Assembly: GCA_050485385.1 (NCBI GenBank)
Contig: JBJHBG010000076.1
Span: forward strand, 1-24,807
Source of the DNA: RECO01 sp050485385
GTDB taxonomy: Bacteria > Pseudomonadota > Alphaproteobacteria > Geminicoccales > Geminicoccaceae
DNA length: 24,807 bases
Direction of reading: 5' to 3'
Shown: positions 18,019 to 24,565 of the stretch, in pieces
Layout of the letters: each line of letters begins with the position of its first letter
How positions within the stretch are numbered: the first letter of the stretch is position 1
Program-made: the position numbers and the translations under genes
Notes under the pieces: model-generated
Database searches by the model: none
Seen by the model: the letters and a program-made list of their open reading frames with translations, nothing else
What the model was told of the DNA's origin: nothing

Positions 18019-18720
18019 GGGTCGCGCGAAGACGATCTCGACGAGGCCCGGTGCGCCCGGCTGGCGCGGTCCCGCCCCCTGGCTCCGCCAGACGTTGACG
18101 GCGAGGTCGTGGTGGTAGTCGTCGAAGGCGAGGAACAGCGCCCCCGGCCGCCGGTCGGTGATGCGCAGGCCCAGCCGGTCGACGTAGAAGGCCTTGGCCG
18201 CGTCGAGATCGCCAACCTTCAGGTGCACGTGCCCGATGTCGGCATCGCCGGGGAACGGCAGATGCGCAGCACCGCCGGCCGCGGTGACGGCTGCCATGTC
18301 CATCGGCCCGGTGGTCATCGCCACGCCGTCGCCGCGACGTGGCCACGCAGCGCGCGGCCGGTCGGCGTAGACCTCGACGCCGTTGCCCTCGGGATCCGTC
18401 AGGTAGAACGCCTCGCTGACACCATGGTCCGAAGCGGCTTGGACGATGCCTTCGGCGGCAAGCGCCCAGCGGCCGAGGGCCGGGCGCGACGGCAGGCGGA
18501 ACGCCACGTGGAAGAGCCCGGCCGCACGCGGCCCGGCATCCGGCGCCGTCGCCGGAACGAGGTACAGCCGCGCGTCGTCACCGACCGCCAAGGCGATACG
18601 GTCGTCGTCGGCGTCGGTGCGGGCGAGGCCGAGTTTTGCCACGTACCAGTCGGCGAGAGCCGATGGCGCGCGGGCCGCCAGCGTGACGCTGGCGACCCGA
18701 ACGATGGCGGTCGCGGCCAC
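17926..18720 (-). CDS. Two-domain VOC protein, catechol 2,3-dioxygenase (CatE)-like
   Basis: This 264-residue protein has two vicinal-oxygen-chelate domains. The first (about 8-125) contains GLFHVAFRLP (H71) and FYLTDPEGNGVEVYADRP (E116). The second (about 160-255) contains IGHVHLKVGDLDAAKAFYVDRLGL (H164/H166), HHDLAVNVW (H203/H204) and DGVFVDPWGTRLVV. The pattern is that of CatE/YfiE-type extradiol dioxygenases, which open catechol rings with Fe(II); glyoxalase-like alternatives cannot be excluded. The start is GTG 18720, only 2 bp after the DoxX stop and without its own ribosome site, so translation is probably coupled to doxX. Its last 93 bp overlap the convergent UDG-family gene. The frame stays open well upstream, through the doxX gene, but that stretch is non-coding in this frame. 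Confidence 0.88.
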   Translation of the reverse strand: MAATAIVRVASVTLAARAPSALADWYVAKLGLARTDADDDRIALAVGDDARLYLVPATAPDAGPRAAGLFHVAFRLPSRPALGRWALAAEGIVQAASDHGVSEAFYLTDPEGNGVEVYADRPRAAWPRRGDGVAMTTGPMDMAAVTAAGGAAHLPFPGDADIGHVHLKVGDLDAAKAFYVDRLGLRITDRRPGALFLAFDDYHHDLAVNVWRSQGAGPRQPGAPGLVEIVFARPSATQPDGVFVDPWGTRLVVGPEAETGEAAP

Positions 18721-18722
18721 GG

Positions 18723-19148
18723 TCAGCGGGCCGGGGCTGCGGCGGCCACCTCGCCGCGCAGGCGGCGCACCGCATAGGCGCCGTCGCCGAGGAGGGCCTG
18801 CACGGCGAAGGTCGCGGCGAGGAACGCGGGAAACTCCCAACCACCGCCTTCGTTGGAAAAGAGCCAGCCATTGCTCGCATGGACCCAGGTGGCACCGAGC
18901 ATGATCGGCAGTGCTGCGAGCGACACCCACCGGCTGAAGAGGCCCGCGATCAAGAGACCGCCGCCCACCACCTCGATGACGATGGTGGCGTAGGCGAGGA
19001 CGGCCGGCAGCCCGAGCGAGGCGAAGAAGCCGACCGTGCCGGGCACGGTGAAGACGAACACCTTCAACAGGCCGTGGGCCAGGAGGATCAGGCCGAGGCT
19101 CACCCGGAGGATGGTGGCGGCAAGCTCGGTCGAACGAACGTCGGACAT
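18723..19148 (-). CDS. DoxX family membrane protein
   Basis: This 141-residue inner-membrane protein has four hydrophobic segments: about 9-28 (ILRVSLGLILLAHGLLKVF), 44-66 (AVLAYATIVIEVVGGGLLIAG), 72-88 and 104-120. The pattern of a GLILLAHGLLK first helix, a helix with IVIEVVGGGLLIAGL, and then LPIML is standard DoxX/YphA. DoxX members form respiratory or redox-related membrane complexes or act with thiol and quinone stress enzymes. The start at 19148 (MSDVRSTE) has GGGAGA nearby; the frame opens earlier but with non-coding-like sequence. It is directly followed by the VOC dioxygenase-like gene, an arrangement like catD-catE of Bacillus subtilis. The 158 bp upstream to the YihY gene hold no other gene. 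Confidence 0.88.
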   Translation of the reverse strand: MSDVRSTELAATILRVSLGLILLAHGLLKVFVFTVPGTVGFFASLGLPAVLAYATIVIEVVGGGLLIAGLFSRWVSLAALPIMLGATWVHASNGWLFSNEGGGWEFPAFLAATFAVQALLGDGAYAVRRLRGEVAAAAPAR

Positions 19149-19306
19149 CGGAGGGTCTCCCGTTGCGCGACGGGCCGGACTGGCACCGTCGGATGGGATG
19201 GAAGATGACGGGTGCCAGCAACGGGATAAACGGGCCTGGCAGACGAAGATTGGTTCCAAAACGGCAACGATCCGGCGAGGCACGGGCCCCGCGCCCGCAC
19301 CGCCCA

Positions 19307-20308
19307 TCAGCCGTCCGGGGCCACGTGGTCGGCGTAGTAGGCGCCCCGCTCACCCATCGGTCGCGGCCGGCCGGTGGTGGTGTCGACCGCGGTCGCGTGC
19401 TCGATCTCACCGTTGAGCTTGGCACCGAGGATGATGACGAACATGGAGATGTAGAACCAGAAGAGGACGACGATCACCGCACCCATCGAGCCGAAGGTGG
19501 CGTTGAACGTGCCGAAGCTGGAGACGTAGAGCGAGAAGCCGGCCGAGGCGATCAGCCAGATGCCGGTGGCCAGCACTGCGCCGATGCTGATCCACTGCCA
19601 GCGCGGGTTGGCGCGGCTCGGCCCGAAGCGGTAGAGCAGCGCCAGCCCGCCCATGACGAACACCGCCAAGATGGGCCAGCGAAGCATCCGCACGAGCCAG
19701 TCGACGTCGTCGTCGAGGCCGACGAAGGCCAACACGGCCGGCACGCCGACGATCGTCGCCAGCGCCACGACCAACGCGAGCATGCCGAGCACCGTAAAGA
19801 CCAAGCCGACTAGGTGCAGCCCGAAGAAGCCCCGTTTCTCCTCCTCGTTCAAGGCGATGTTCAGCGCCACGATGAGGGACTGGATGGCAGCCGAGGCGTA
19901 CCAGAGTGCTACGGCCAGGGTGGCGACGAGGCCCGAGGTCAACCCGGTCGGCGATGCGCTCGCCATGCCGGTCAGTTCGCCCGCCAACAGCGACACCAAA
20001 TCGTGCGGCAGCACACCGGCCGCACTCTCGACCTCCTGCTGCACCTGCACCGGGTCGGCCACGAGCCCATAGAGGAACACGAGAGCGGCGAGGCTCGGGA
20101 CGAGCGCCAAAACGCCGTAGAACGCGCAGCCCGCGGCGACCAGCGACAGGTTCTGCGCGCCGATCGACCGGACGAGGCGGACGACGACGCCGCGCCAGTC
20201 GCGCAAGCGCAGCTCCCGGGGGCTGCGATGGCGCGGCCACGGCCCACCGGCGTCGGACCGCTCGCCTCCTGGTTCCTCGGCTGCGCCGCGCATCGATCGC
20301 CTGCTCAT
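19307..20308 (-). CDS. YihY/virulence factor BrkB family membrane protein
   Basis: This 333-residue integral membrane protein is of the YihY/BrkB (formerly 'RNase BN') family, whose function is not settled. After a polar N-terminus of about 45 residues come six hydrophobic segments, including NLSLVAAGCAFYGVLALVPSL, ATLAVALWYASAAIQSL, GLVFTVLGMLALVVALATIVG, PILAVFVMGGLALLYRFGP, SIGAVLATGIWLIASAGFSLYV and GAVIVVLFWFYISMFVIILGA, ending in the family motif AKLNGEIE. The ATG at 20308 was chosen; an ATG five codons in (20293) has a better ribosome site (AGG six bases before) and may be the real start. It sits between the isomerase-like gene (71 bp upstream) and doxX in the same orientation. Confidence 0.92.
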   Translation of the reverse strand: MSRRSMRGAAEEPGGERSDAGGPWPRHRSPRELRLRDWRGVVVRLVRSIGAQNLSLVAAGCAFYGVLALVPSLAALVFLYGLVADPVQVQQEVESAAGVLPHDLVSLLAGELTGMASASPTGLTSGLVATLAVALWYASAAIQSLIVALNIALNEEEKRGFFGLHLVGLVFTVLGMLALVVALATIVGVPAVLAFVGLDDDVDWLVRMLRWPILAVFVMGGLALLYRFGPSRANPRWQWISIGAVLATGIWLIASAGFSLYVSSFGTFNATFGSMGAVIVVLFWFYISMFVIILGAKLNGEIEHATAVDTTTGRPRPMGERGAYYADHVAPDG

Positions 20309-20379
20309 GTCGGAACATACGTGGCGCCCGGCTCCGGGTTCCCGCCGCACCACCCGACGGACGGAGGGCCGCGGGTGCC

Positions 20380-20967
20380 TCAGGCCCGGGCCCAGGCGAG
20401 CGCGTCGTCCAGCCGGTCCTGGCCCCAGAACAGCTCCGCGCCGACGGTGAAGCTGGGGGCGCCGAAGATGCCCGACGTCCGGGCTTCCTCGGTGGCGTCG
20501 CGCAGGCGCGCCTTGGTCGCCGGGTCCGCCGCGGCCGCCAGGATCGCCTCCCTGGGCAGGTCCATGCCATCGAGCACGTCGACCACGGTCGCCGCGTCGC
20601 CGATGTCGCGCCCGTGGGCGAATTGCGCCCGATAGACGGCGCAGACGAAGTCCGGGAGCCAGCGCTCGTCGGCGAACGCCGTGGCGATGCGCGCCGGGAG
20701 GAGCCCGTTCTGCGGGAACGGCTCGGGCCGCTGGAAGGGGACGCCGAGCGATCGGGCCACGCGCGCCACGTCGCGCCACATATAGGCACCCTTGGCGGGC
20801 TGAACGGCGAAGGGCGAGGTAGCGAAGCCTTGGGCGCGGAGGATTGGCCCGAGCAGGAACGGACGCCACAGCACGGCAGGCGGCGAGTGCTTCGCCGCCC
20901 GCAGCCGCTCCGCCGCCAGATAGGAATAGGTGCTGGCGAACTCGAACCAGAAGACGACCGGAGTCAT
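20380..20967 (-). CDS. 2-hydroxychromene-2-carboxylate isomerase-like (DsbA-fold) protein
   Basis: This 195-residue protein has the DsbA/GST-kappa thioredoxin-like fold typical of 2-hydroxychromene-2-carboxylate isomerases, which act with glutathione in naphthalene-type aromatic breakdown. Visible features are an N-terminal FWFEFASTYSYLA (S12 aligns with the catalytic serine; the usual SPYSY has T instead of P), PFLLGPILRAQG, a helical insert, and a C-terminal GIFGAPSFTVGAELFWGQDRLD with cis-Pro at 171. There is no CxxC, so it is not a disulfide oxidoreductase. Its ATG overlaps the stop of the nitrile-hydratase alpha-like gene as ATGA, so it is the last member of that operon. Whether it works on the same pathway or helps the metalloenzyme mature is unknown. 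Confidence 0.87.
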   Translation of the reverse strand: MTPVVFWFEFASTYSYLAAERLRAAKHSPPAVLWRPFLLGPILRAQGFATSPFAVQPAKGAYMWRDVARVARSLGVPFQRPEPFPQNGLLPARIATAFADERWLPDFVCAVYRAQFAHGRDIGDAATVVDVLDGMDLPREAILAAAADPATKARLRDATEEARTSGIFGAPSFTVGAELFWGQDRLDDALAWARA

Positions 20968-21587
20968 GCAGGCGCGCGCGGCACCGCCACGCCGATCATG
21001 CAGTCGCGAGTGACCAGCGCCGCCAGCGCCGTCTCGTCCCAGCCCTCGGTGCCGGCCGGCCGTTCGGGCAGCACCATGTAGCGGAGGTCGGCGGTGCTGT
21101 CGTGGACGCGCACGGCGACCTCGGACGGCAGGTCCAAGCCGAACTCGCGCAGCACCGCGCGTGGCTCGCGGACGGCGCGCGAGCGGTAGGCCCGCGCCTT
21201 GTACCAGTCCGGCGGCAGGCCGATCAGGGCGCGCGGATAGCAGGAGCAGAGGGTGCAGACGATCAGGTTGTGCAGCCCCGGTGCGTTGGCGACGGCGCGG
21301 ATCGGGATGTGGCCCGCGTCGATGCCCAGTTCAGCCGCCGCATCGTTGACGTCCGCCAGCATGCGCTCGCGAAAGCCGGCGTCGGTCCAGGCACGGGCAA
21401 TCATGCGCGCGCCAGCCGCCGGGCTTCGGCTGTCGATGTCCTCGAGCGTGCGGCGCAGCTCGTCGGCGGTGACGATGCCCTTCTCGACGAGAAGGGCCGC
21501 GACCGCTTCGGTCAGGAGCTGATGGTGCGTCGGCGGCACGCCATCGACGTCGGGCTGGTGGGGGTGGTGGTGGTCGTGGTCAGCCAT
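20964..21587 (-). CDS. Nitrile hydratase-family alpha subunit, cobalt type
   Basis: This 207-residue catalytic subunit belongs to the nitrile hydratase/thiocyanate hydrolase family. The metal site VCTLCSCYPRALIG (C111, C114, C116) carries Thr between the first cysteines, the signature of cobalt(III) rather than iron enzymes (which have Ser). The middle and last cysteines would be oxidised to sulfinate and sulfenate. Other family parts are present: LVEKGIVTADELRRTLE, ARAWTDAGFRERMLADVNDAAAELGI, and WYKARAYRSRAVREPRAVL. The N-terminus is rich in His (7 of the first 22 residues), possibly metal binding. The start at 21587 (MADHDHHHPH) overlaps the previous stop by 8 bp. With beta split into two genes the set matches thiocyanate hydrolase gamma (ScnC), but nitrile hydratase activity remains possible. 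Confidence 0.92.
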   Translation of the reverse strand: MADHDHHHPHQPDVDGVPPTHHQLLTEAVAALLVEKGIVTADELRRTLEDIDSRSPAAGARMIARAWTDAGFRERMLADVNDAAAELGIDAGHIPIRAVANAPGLHNLIVCTLCSCYPRALIGLPPDWYKARAYRSRAVREPRAVLREFGLDLPSEVAVRVHDSTADLRYMVLPERPAGTEGWDETALAALVTRDCMIGVAVPRAPA

Positions 21588-21864
21588 GGTCCGGCTCCAG
21601 CCAGTGCTCGTAGAGGTCGGCAACGAGATCGTCGCTCGCGGCCTCCGCCTCGCCCCAAAGCTCGCCCATCGAGAAACGCACGCGCCAGAGCGCCTTGGCG
21701 GGCGTGCCCGGTCGGCCATAGGCCAGCTCCTCCGGGTCGGCGTAGTGGCCGGCGAGCGCCACGATTTCGCCCACCTTACCGCGCGTGTAGTAGGGCGTGC
21801 GGACGTGACCCGGCGGGAAGGCCGCCCGCACCCGCACCTTTGCCCCCACCGCCAGCCCGCTCAA
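21580..21864 (-). CDS. Nitrile hydratase beta-like C-terminal half, separate gene
   Basis: This 94-residue protein equals only the C-terminal SH3-like domain of nitrile hydratase beta: LAVGAKVRVRAAFPPGHVRTPYYTRGKVG, then RPGTPAKALWRVRFSMGELWGE and DDLVADLYEHWLEP. The Arg in YYTRGK corresponds to the conserved beta arginine that contacts the oxidised cysteines. It begins at TTG 21864, overlapping the TGA of the N-half gene as TTGA, and its own stop overlaps the alpha gene by 8 bp. This is how thiocyanate hydrolase ScnA relates to nitrile hydratase beta. A single-base frameshift splitting a normal beta gene is the main alternative; the two halves total 198 residues, slightly short of usual beta subunits. 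Confidence 0.85.
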   Translation of the reverse strand: MSGLAVGAKVRVRAAFPPGHVRTPYYTRGKVGEIVALAGHYADPEELAYGRPGTPAKALWRVRFSMGELWGEAEAASDDLVADLYEHWLEPDHG

Positions 21865-22175
21865 GGCTTGCCCCAGCCGGCCTCGATCTCGGCCATCTTG
21901 CGGCCGAGTTCGTCGACGTGGATCACCCCCTTCTCCAGCAGGTTGTTGGCGACCGAGGCGATCCACCGCTCGTAGTAGGAAAGCTCGTCGTAGACGCCGG
22001 GACCCAGCTCCTCGATGCCGCGGCGCAACTCGTCGACCGTCATCAGCCCCTTGGCGTTGGCCAGGCGGAGGATCGCGTCGACCTTCTTTTCCCAGGGGGC
22101 GTAGTCGTGCTCGACGGCCGCCACCGGCCCCGCGTCGAGCCCGCCCATGTCGTGGTGACGGCGCAGATGAACCAC
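21861..22175 (-). CDS. Nitrile hydratase beta-like N-terminal half, separate gene
   Basis: This 104-residue helical protein equals the N-terminal half of nitrile hydratase beta: HHDMGGLDAGPV, the family hallmark near the N-terminus, then YAPWEKKVDAILRLANAKGLMTVDELRRGIE and YYERWIASVANNLLEKGVIHVDEL. The YYERW Arg corresponds to the conserved beta residue near the metal centre. The start is GTG 22175, with GGAGGG five bases upstream. The homologous activator proteins (P14K type) lack HDMGG, so a structural subunit is preferred over a maturation factor. It is the first gene of the overlapping set N-half/C-half/alpha/isomerase-like, matching the scnB-scnA-scnC order. No other activator gene is visible nearby. 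Confidence 0.85.
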   Translation of the reverse strand: MVHLRRHHDMGGLDAGPVAAVEHDYAPWEKKVDAILRLANAKGLMTVDELRRGIEELGPGVYDELSYYERWIASVANNLLEKGVIHVDELGRKMAEIEAGWGKP

Positions 22176-22203
22176 TTCGTCCCTCCCTCGCTCGCAACGC
22201 GTG

Positions 22204-22232
22204 GAGGGTCGCCGATGCCGTGCCGTTGTCAA
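22204..22232 (-). promoter_or_regulatory. Candidate promoter of the nitrile hydratase-like operon
   Basis: A perfect TTGACA -35 hexamer occurs on the minus strand (22232-22227), 17 bp before a weak -10 position (22209-22204). It would start transcription near 22197 and give a short leader before GTG 22175. Strong -35 with weak -10 is common in alphaproteobacteria. It lies in the 119-bp divergent region shared with the HAD gene. Confidence 0.35.
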
Positions 22233-22294
22233 GCGGTGGTGCGATGCTGCGAACTCCGCTAAGCGCTCCCTGTCGTTTCCCGGAACACGAGACC

Positions 22295-23173
22295 ATGACC
22301 CAGCCGATCCCCTCGCTGCTCGCGCTCGTCGACGCCTTCGATGCCTTCGTCCTCGACCAGTGGGGCGTCCTGCACGACGGTTCGGCACCCCTGCCGGGCG
22401 CCCTCGAAGCCGTGCATGGGCTGCTCGACGCCGGCAAGGTGATCGTCACCCTCTCCAACTCCGGCCGGCGCCGCGTCCACGCCGAAGGCGTGCTCGCCGA
22501 CATGGGCTTTCCCATCCAGCGCTTCCGCACCAACGTCACCTCCGGCGAGGCGGCCTATGCCGGGCTGGCCGCCGGCGCGATCGCGGGCTGGCCGCTGCCC
22601 GGCCGCAACTGCTATCTGGTCTGCCGCGACGACGACGACACCGTCGTCGAAGGCTCGGGCGTGGTGCGCGTGCGCGACGCCTACGAGGCCGATTTCGTGA
22701 TGCTGAGCGGCGTGCACGGCGACCGGTTCGACCTCGAGCACTATCTGGAGGAGTTGGCCGGCGCCATGGCGCGGCGGCTGCCGGTGGTCTGCTCCAATCC
22801 CGACCTCGTCGCCGCCACCGCCCGCGGCAACGAGCTGTCGCCGGGCGCCGTCGCCGAGGCCTATCGCGAGCGCACGGGTATCGCCCCGGTCTATGTCGGC
22901 AAGCCCTACCGTCCGGTCTACGATCGCTGCCTGGAAGCCCTGCCCGACGTCTCCAAGGCGCGGGTGATCTGCGTCGGCGACAGCCTCGCCCACGACGTGA
23001 AGGGTGGCGCCGACGCCGGTCTGAGGACGCTCTTCTGCCTTGCCGGGATCCACGGCGACGAGTTGGCGCTCGACCGACCGGTCGCGGACAATCTGGCGCG
23101 CATCGGCGAGCTCGCCGCAGCGCACGGCACCGTTCCGCCCGACTACGCCACCCTGCGGCTGCGCTGGAGCTGA
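22295..23173 (+). CDS. HAD-superfamily class IIA hydrolase (TIGR01459-like)
   Basis: This 292-residue HAD protein has the C2a-type cap seen in class IIA (NagD-like) members. Motif I is FVLDQWGVLHDG with nucleophile D21; the usual second Asp of DxD is Trp (W23), as I recall for this alphaproteobacterial subfamily. Motif II is TLSNSGRR (S54), motif III has the Lys in YVGKPYRPVYDRCLEAL, and motif IV is VGDSLAHDVKGGADAGL. The substrate is unknown; loss of the second Asp questions ordinary phosphatase activity. The start at 22295 (MTQPIPSLLALVDAFDAF) was chosen over an upstream in-frame ATG (22220), which would add 25 unlikely residues. It is followed 5 bp later by an unrecognised gene, probably in one operon. 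Confidence 0.9.
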   Translation: MTQPIPSLLALVDAFDAFVLDQWGVLHDGSAPLPGALEAVHGLLDAGKVIVTLSNSGRRRVHAEGVLADMGFPIQRFRTNVTSGEAAYAGLAAGAIAGWPLPGRNCYLVCRDDDDTVVEGSGVVRVRDAYEADFVMLSGVHGDRFDLEHYLEELAGAMARRLPVVCSNPDLVAATARGNELSPGAVAEAYRERTGIAPVYVGKPYRPVYDRCLEALPDVSKARVICVGDSLAHDVKGGADAGLRTLFCLAGIHGDELALDRPVADNLARIGELAAAHGTVPPDYATLRLRWS

Positions 23174-23178
23174 GCCGC

Positions 23179-23775
23179 GTGACGCCCTTGCCCATGGGCG
23201 TCTACTGGGGCCTCCGTCGCCTCGCCGACGACGCGGGGCGTTTTCTGCTCCTGGATTTGGGCGACGCCGACGGCGAGGTGCTGGACGACCTGATCCTCGG
23301 GCTTGGACCCTTCGCCAGCGGTGTGCTGGCCGCGCCGGCGCAGCGCGAGGCGTGGCGCCGCTTCGGCTCGCCGCACGTCGGCCGCGTCGAGCGCGTCGCG
23401 ACGGCAGCGGAGATCGCCGAAGCGCGACGGACGGCGGCGGACGCCGTGCTGGCGCCGGCCGTCCTGGCCGACGAGGCGACGGCACTGGGCTTGGCCCGCC
23501 TCGGCGGCGACGACGCGGCCGATCTCGGCCTCGTTCCGCGCGCTGCCGCACCCTGGATCGAGTGCCGCGACGTGCCGGCCGACCGGCTGCCGCCTGGCGC
23601 CGCCGGCTATCTCGCCACCGCGCCCTTCTGGCAGGAGATCGCCGGCAGCGAGCGTGCCGAGCGGCGGCGGCGGATCGCCGACGATCTCGTACCGCGGCTG
23701 CAACGCCTCAACGTTGCGGCGCTGGATACCACCCGACCCGATTGGCTCGACCGAACCCACGAAGAGGAGACGTGA
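23179..23775 (+). CDS. Hypothetical protein
   Basis: I do not recognise this 198-residue protein. It starts at GTG 23179 (VTPLPMGVYWGLRRLADDAGRFLLLDL); an in-frame ATG at 23194 is an alternative. The first third is mixed alpha/beta with hydrophobic strands (RFLLLDLGDADGEVLDDLILGL, ASGVLAAPAQREAW). The middle is Ala-rich and helical, and the C-terminus is charged (AERRRRIADDLVPRLQ). There is no membrane segment, no cysteine cluster and only one Cys. Codon use is strongly GC at third positions like its neighbours, and it is packed between the HAD gene (5 bp) and the dehydrogenase (2 bp), which supports a real gene. GGAG lies nine bases before the GTG. Its role may relate to one of these neighbours. 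Confidence 0.72.
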   Translation: MTPLPMGVYWGLRRLADDAGRFLLLDLGDADGEVLDDLILGLGPFASGVLAAPAQREAWRRFGSPHVGRVERVATAAEIAEARRTAADAVLAPAVLADEATALGLARLGGDDAADLGLVPRAAAPWIECRDVPADRLPPGAAGYLATAPFWQEIAGSERAERRRRIADDLVPRLQRLNVAALDTTRPDWLDRTHEEET

Positions 23776-23777
23776 CG

Positions 23778-24518
23778 ATGAGCGGACGGCTGGCAGGCAA
23801 GCAGATCCTGGTGACGGCAGCAGCGCAGGGCATCGGCCGGGCCATCGCCGAGGCGGCGGCGAAGGAGGGTGCCCAGGTCATGGCGACCGACGTCAACGAC
23901 ACGCTGCTCGTGGAGTTGGAAGCGCTCGACAACGTGACGACCGGCGTGCTCGACGTCACGGACCCGGCGGCCATCGCCCGCATCGCCAAGGACCTCGGTC
24001 GGATCGACGGCCTCGCCAACGTCGCGGGCTTCGTCCACCACGGCAACGTGCTGGACGCCGACGACGACGCCATGACCTTCTCGTTCGATCTGAACGTGCG
24101 CTCGATGCACCGCCTGATCCGGGCCTTCCTGCCGGGCATGATCGCCCATGGCGGCGGCAGCATCGTCAACGTCTCGTCGGTCGCCTCCAGCATCAAGGGG
24201 GTGCCCAACCGCTTCGTCTACGGCACGACCAAGGCCGCCGTGCTGGGTCTCACCAAGTCGGTCGCCGCCGACTTCGTGGCCAAGGGCATCCGCTGCAACG
24301 CCATCTGCCCCGGCACGGTCGACACGCCGTCGCTCGAGCACCGCATCCAGGCCTTTTCCGACCCCGAGGCGGCGCGAGCCGCCTTCCTCGCCCGCCAGCC
24401 GACGGGCCGCATGGCCAAGCCGCACGAGGTCGCGACCGGCGCCATCTACTTCCTCTCCGACGATGCCTCCTACGTTACCGGCACCACGCTCGTGATCGAC
24501 GGCGGCTGGTCCGTCTGA
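23778..24518 (+). CDS. SDR-family oxidoreductase, DHRS6/BDH2-like
   Basis: This 246-residue classical short-chain dehydrogenase has the cofactor motif TAAAQGIG (13-20), an Asp at 38 (ATDVN) favouring NAD over NADP, NVAG (81-84), catalytic S133 (NVSSVASSIKG), Y148 and K152 (YGTTKAA), and CPGTVDTPSLEHRIQ. From memory, long stretches match human DHRS6/BDH2, an R-beta-hydroxybutyrate dehydrogenase later described as a 4-oxo-L-proline reductase: VAGFVHHGNVLD, NVRSM, SVAADF, GIRCN, CPGTVDTPSL and IDGGWS. Bacterial 2-keto-3-deoxy-L-fuconate dehydrogenases are close relatives and a real alternative. The ATG has GAGGAG eight bases before it. It follows the hypothetical gene by 2 bp and seems to be in the same operon. 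Confidence 0.93.
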   Translation: MSGRLAGKQILVTAAAQGIGRAIAEAAAKEGAQVMATDVNDTLLVELEALDNVTTGVLDVTDPAAIARIAKDLGRIDGLANVAGFVHHGNVLDADDDAMTFSFDLNVRSMHRLIRAFLPGMIAHGGGSIVNVSSVASSIKGVPNRFVYGTTKAAVLGLTKSVAADFVAKGIRCNAICPGTVDTPSLEHRIQAFSDPEAARAAFLARQPTGRMAKPHEVATGAIYFLSDDASYVTGTTLVIDGGWSV

Positions 24519-24565
24519 GCCCGCCGCTGGGCCTTCTGCCGCTCGCTGCGGTCGCCCTCGTCCTG

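Noticed and set aside
18721..19425. Upstream extension of the VOC dioxygenase frame
   Set aside because: It overlaps doxX in another frame and carries no VOC sequence. The GTG two bases after the doxX stop is the sensible start.
21861..22175. Nitrile hydratase activator (P14K-type) instead of a beta N-half
   Set aside because: HDMGG near the N-terminus and the C-half gene directly after it fit a split beta subunit better, although activators are homologous.
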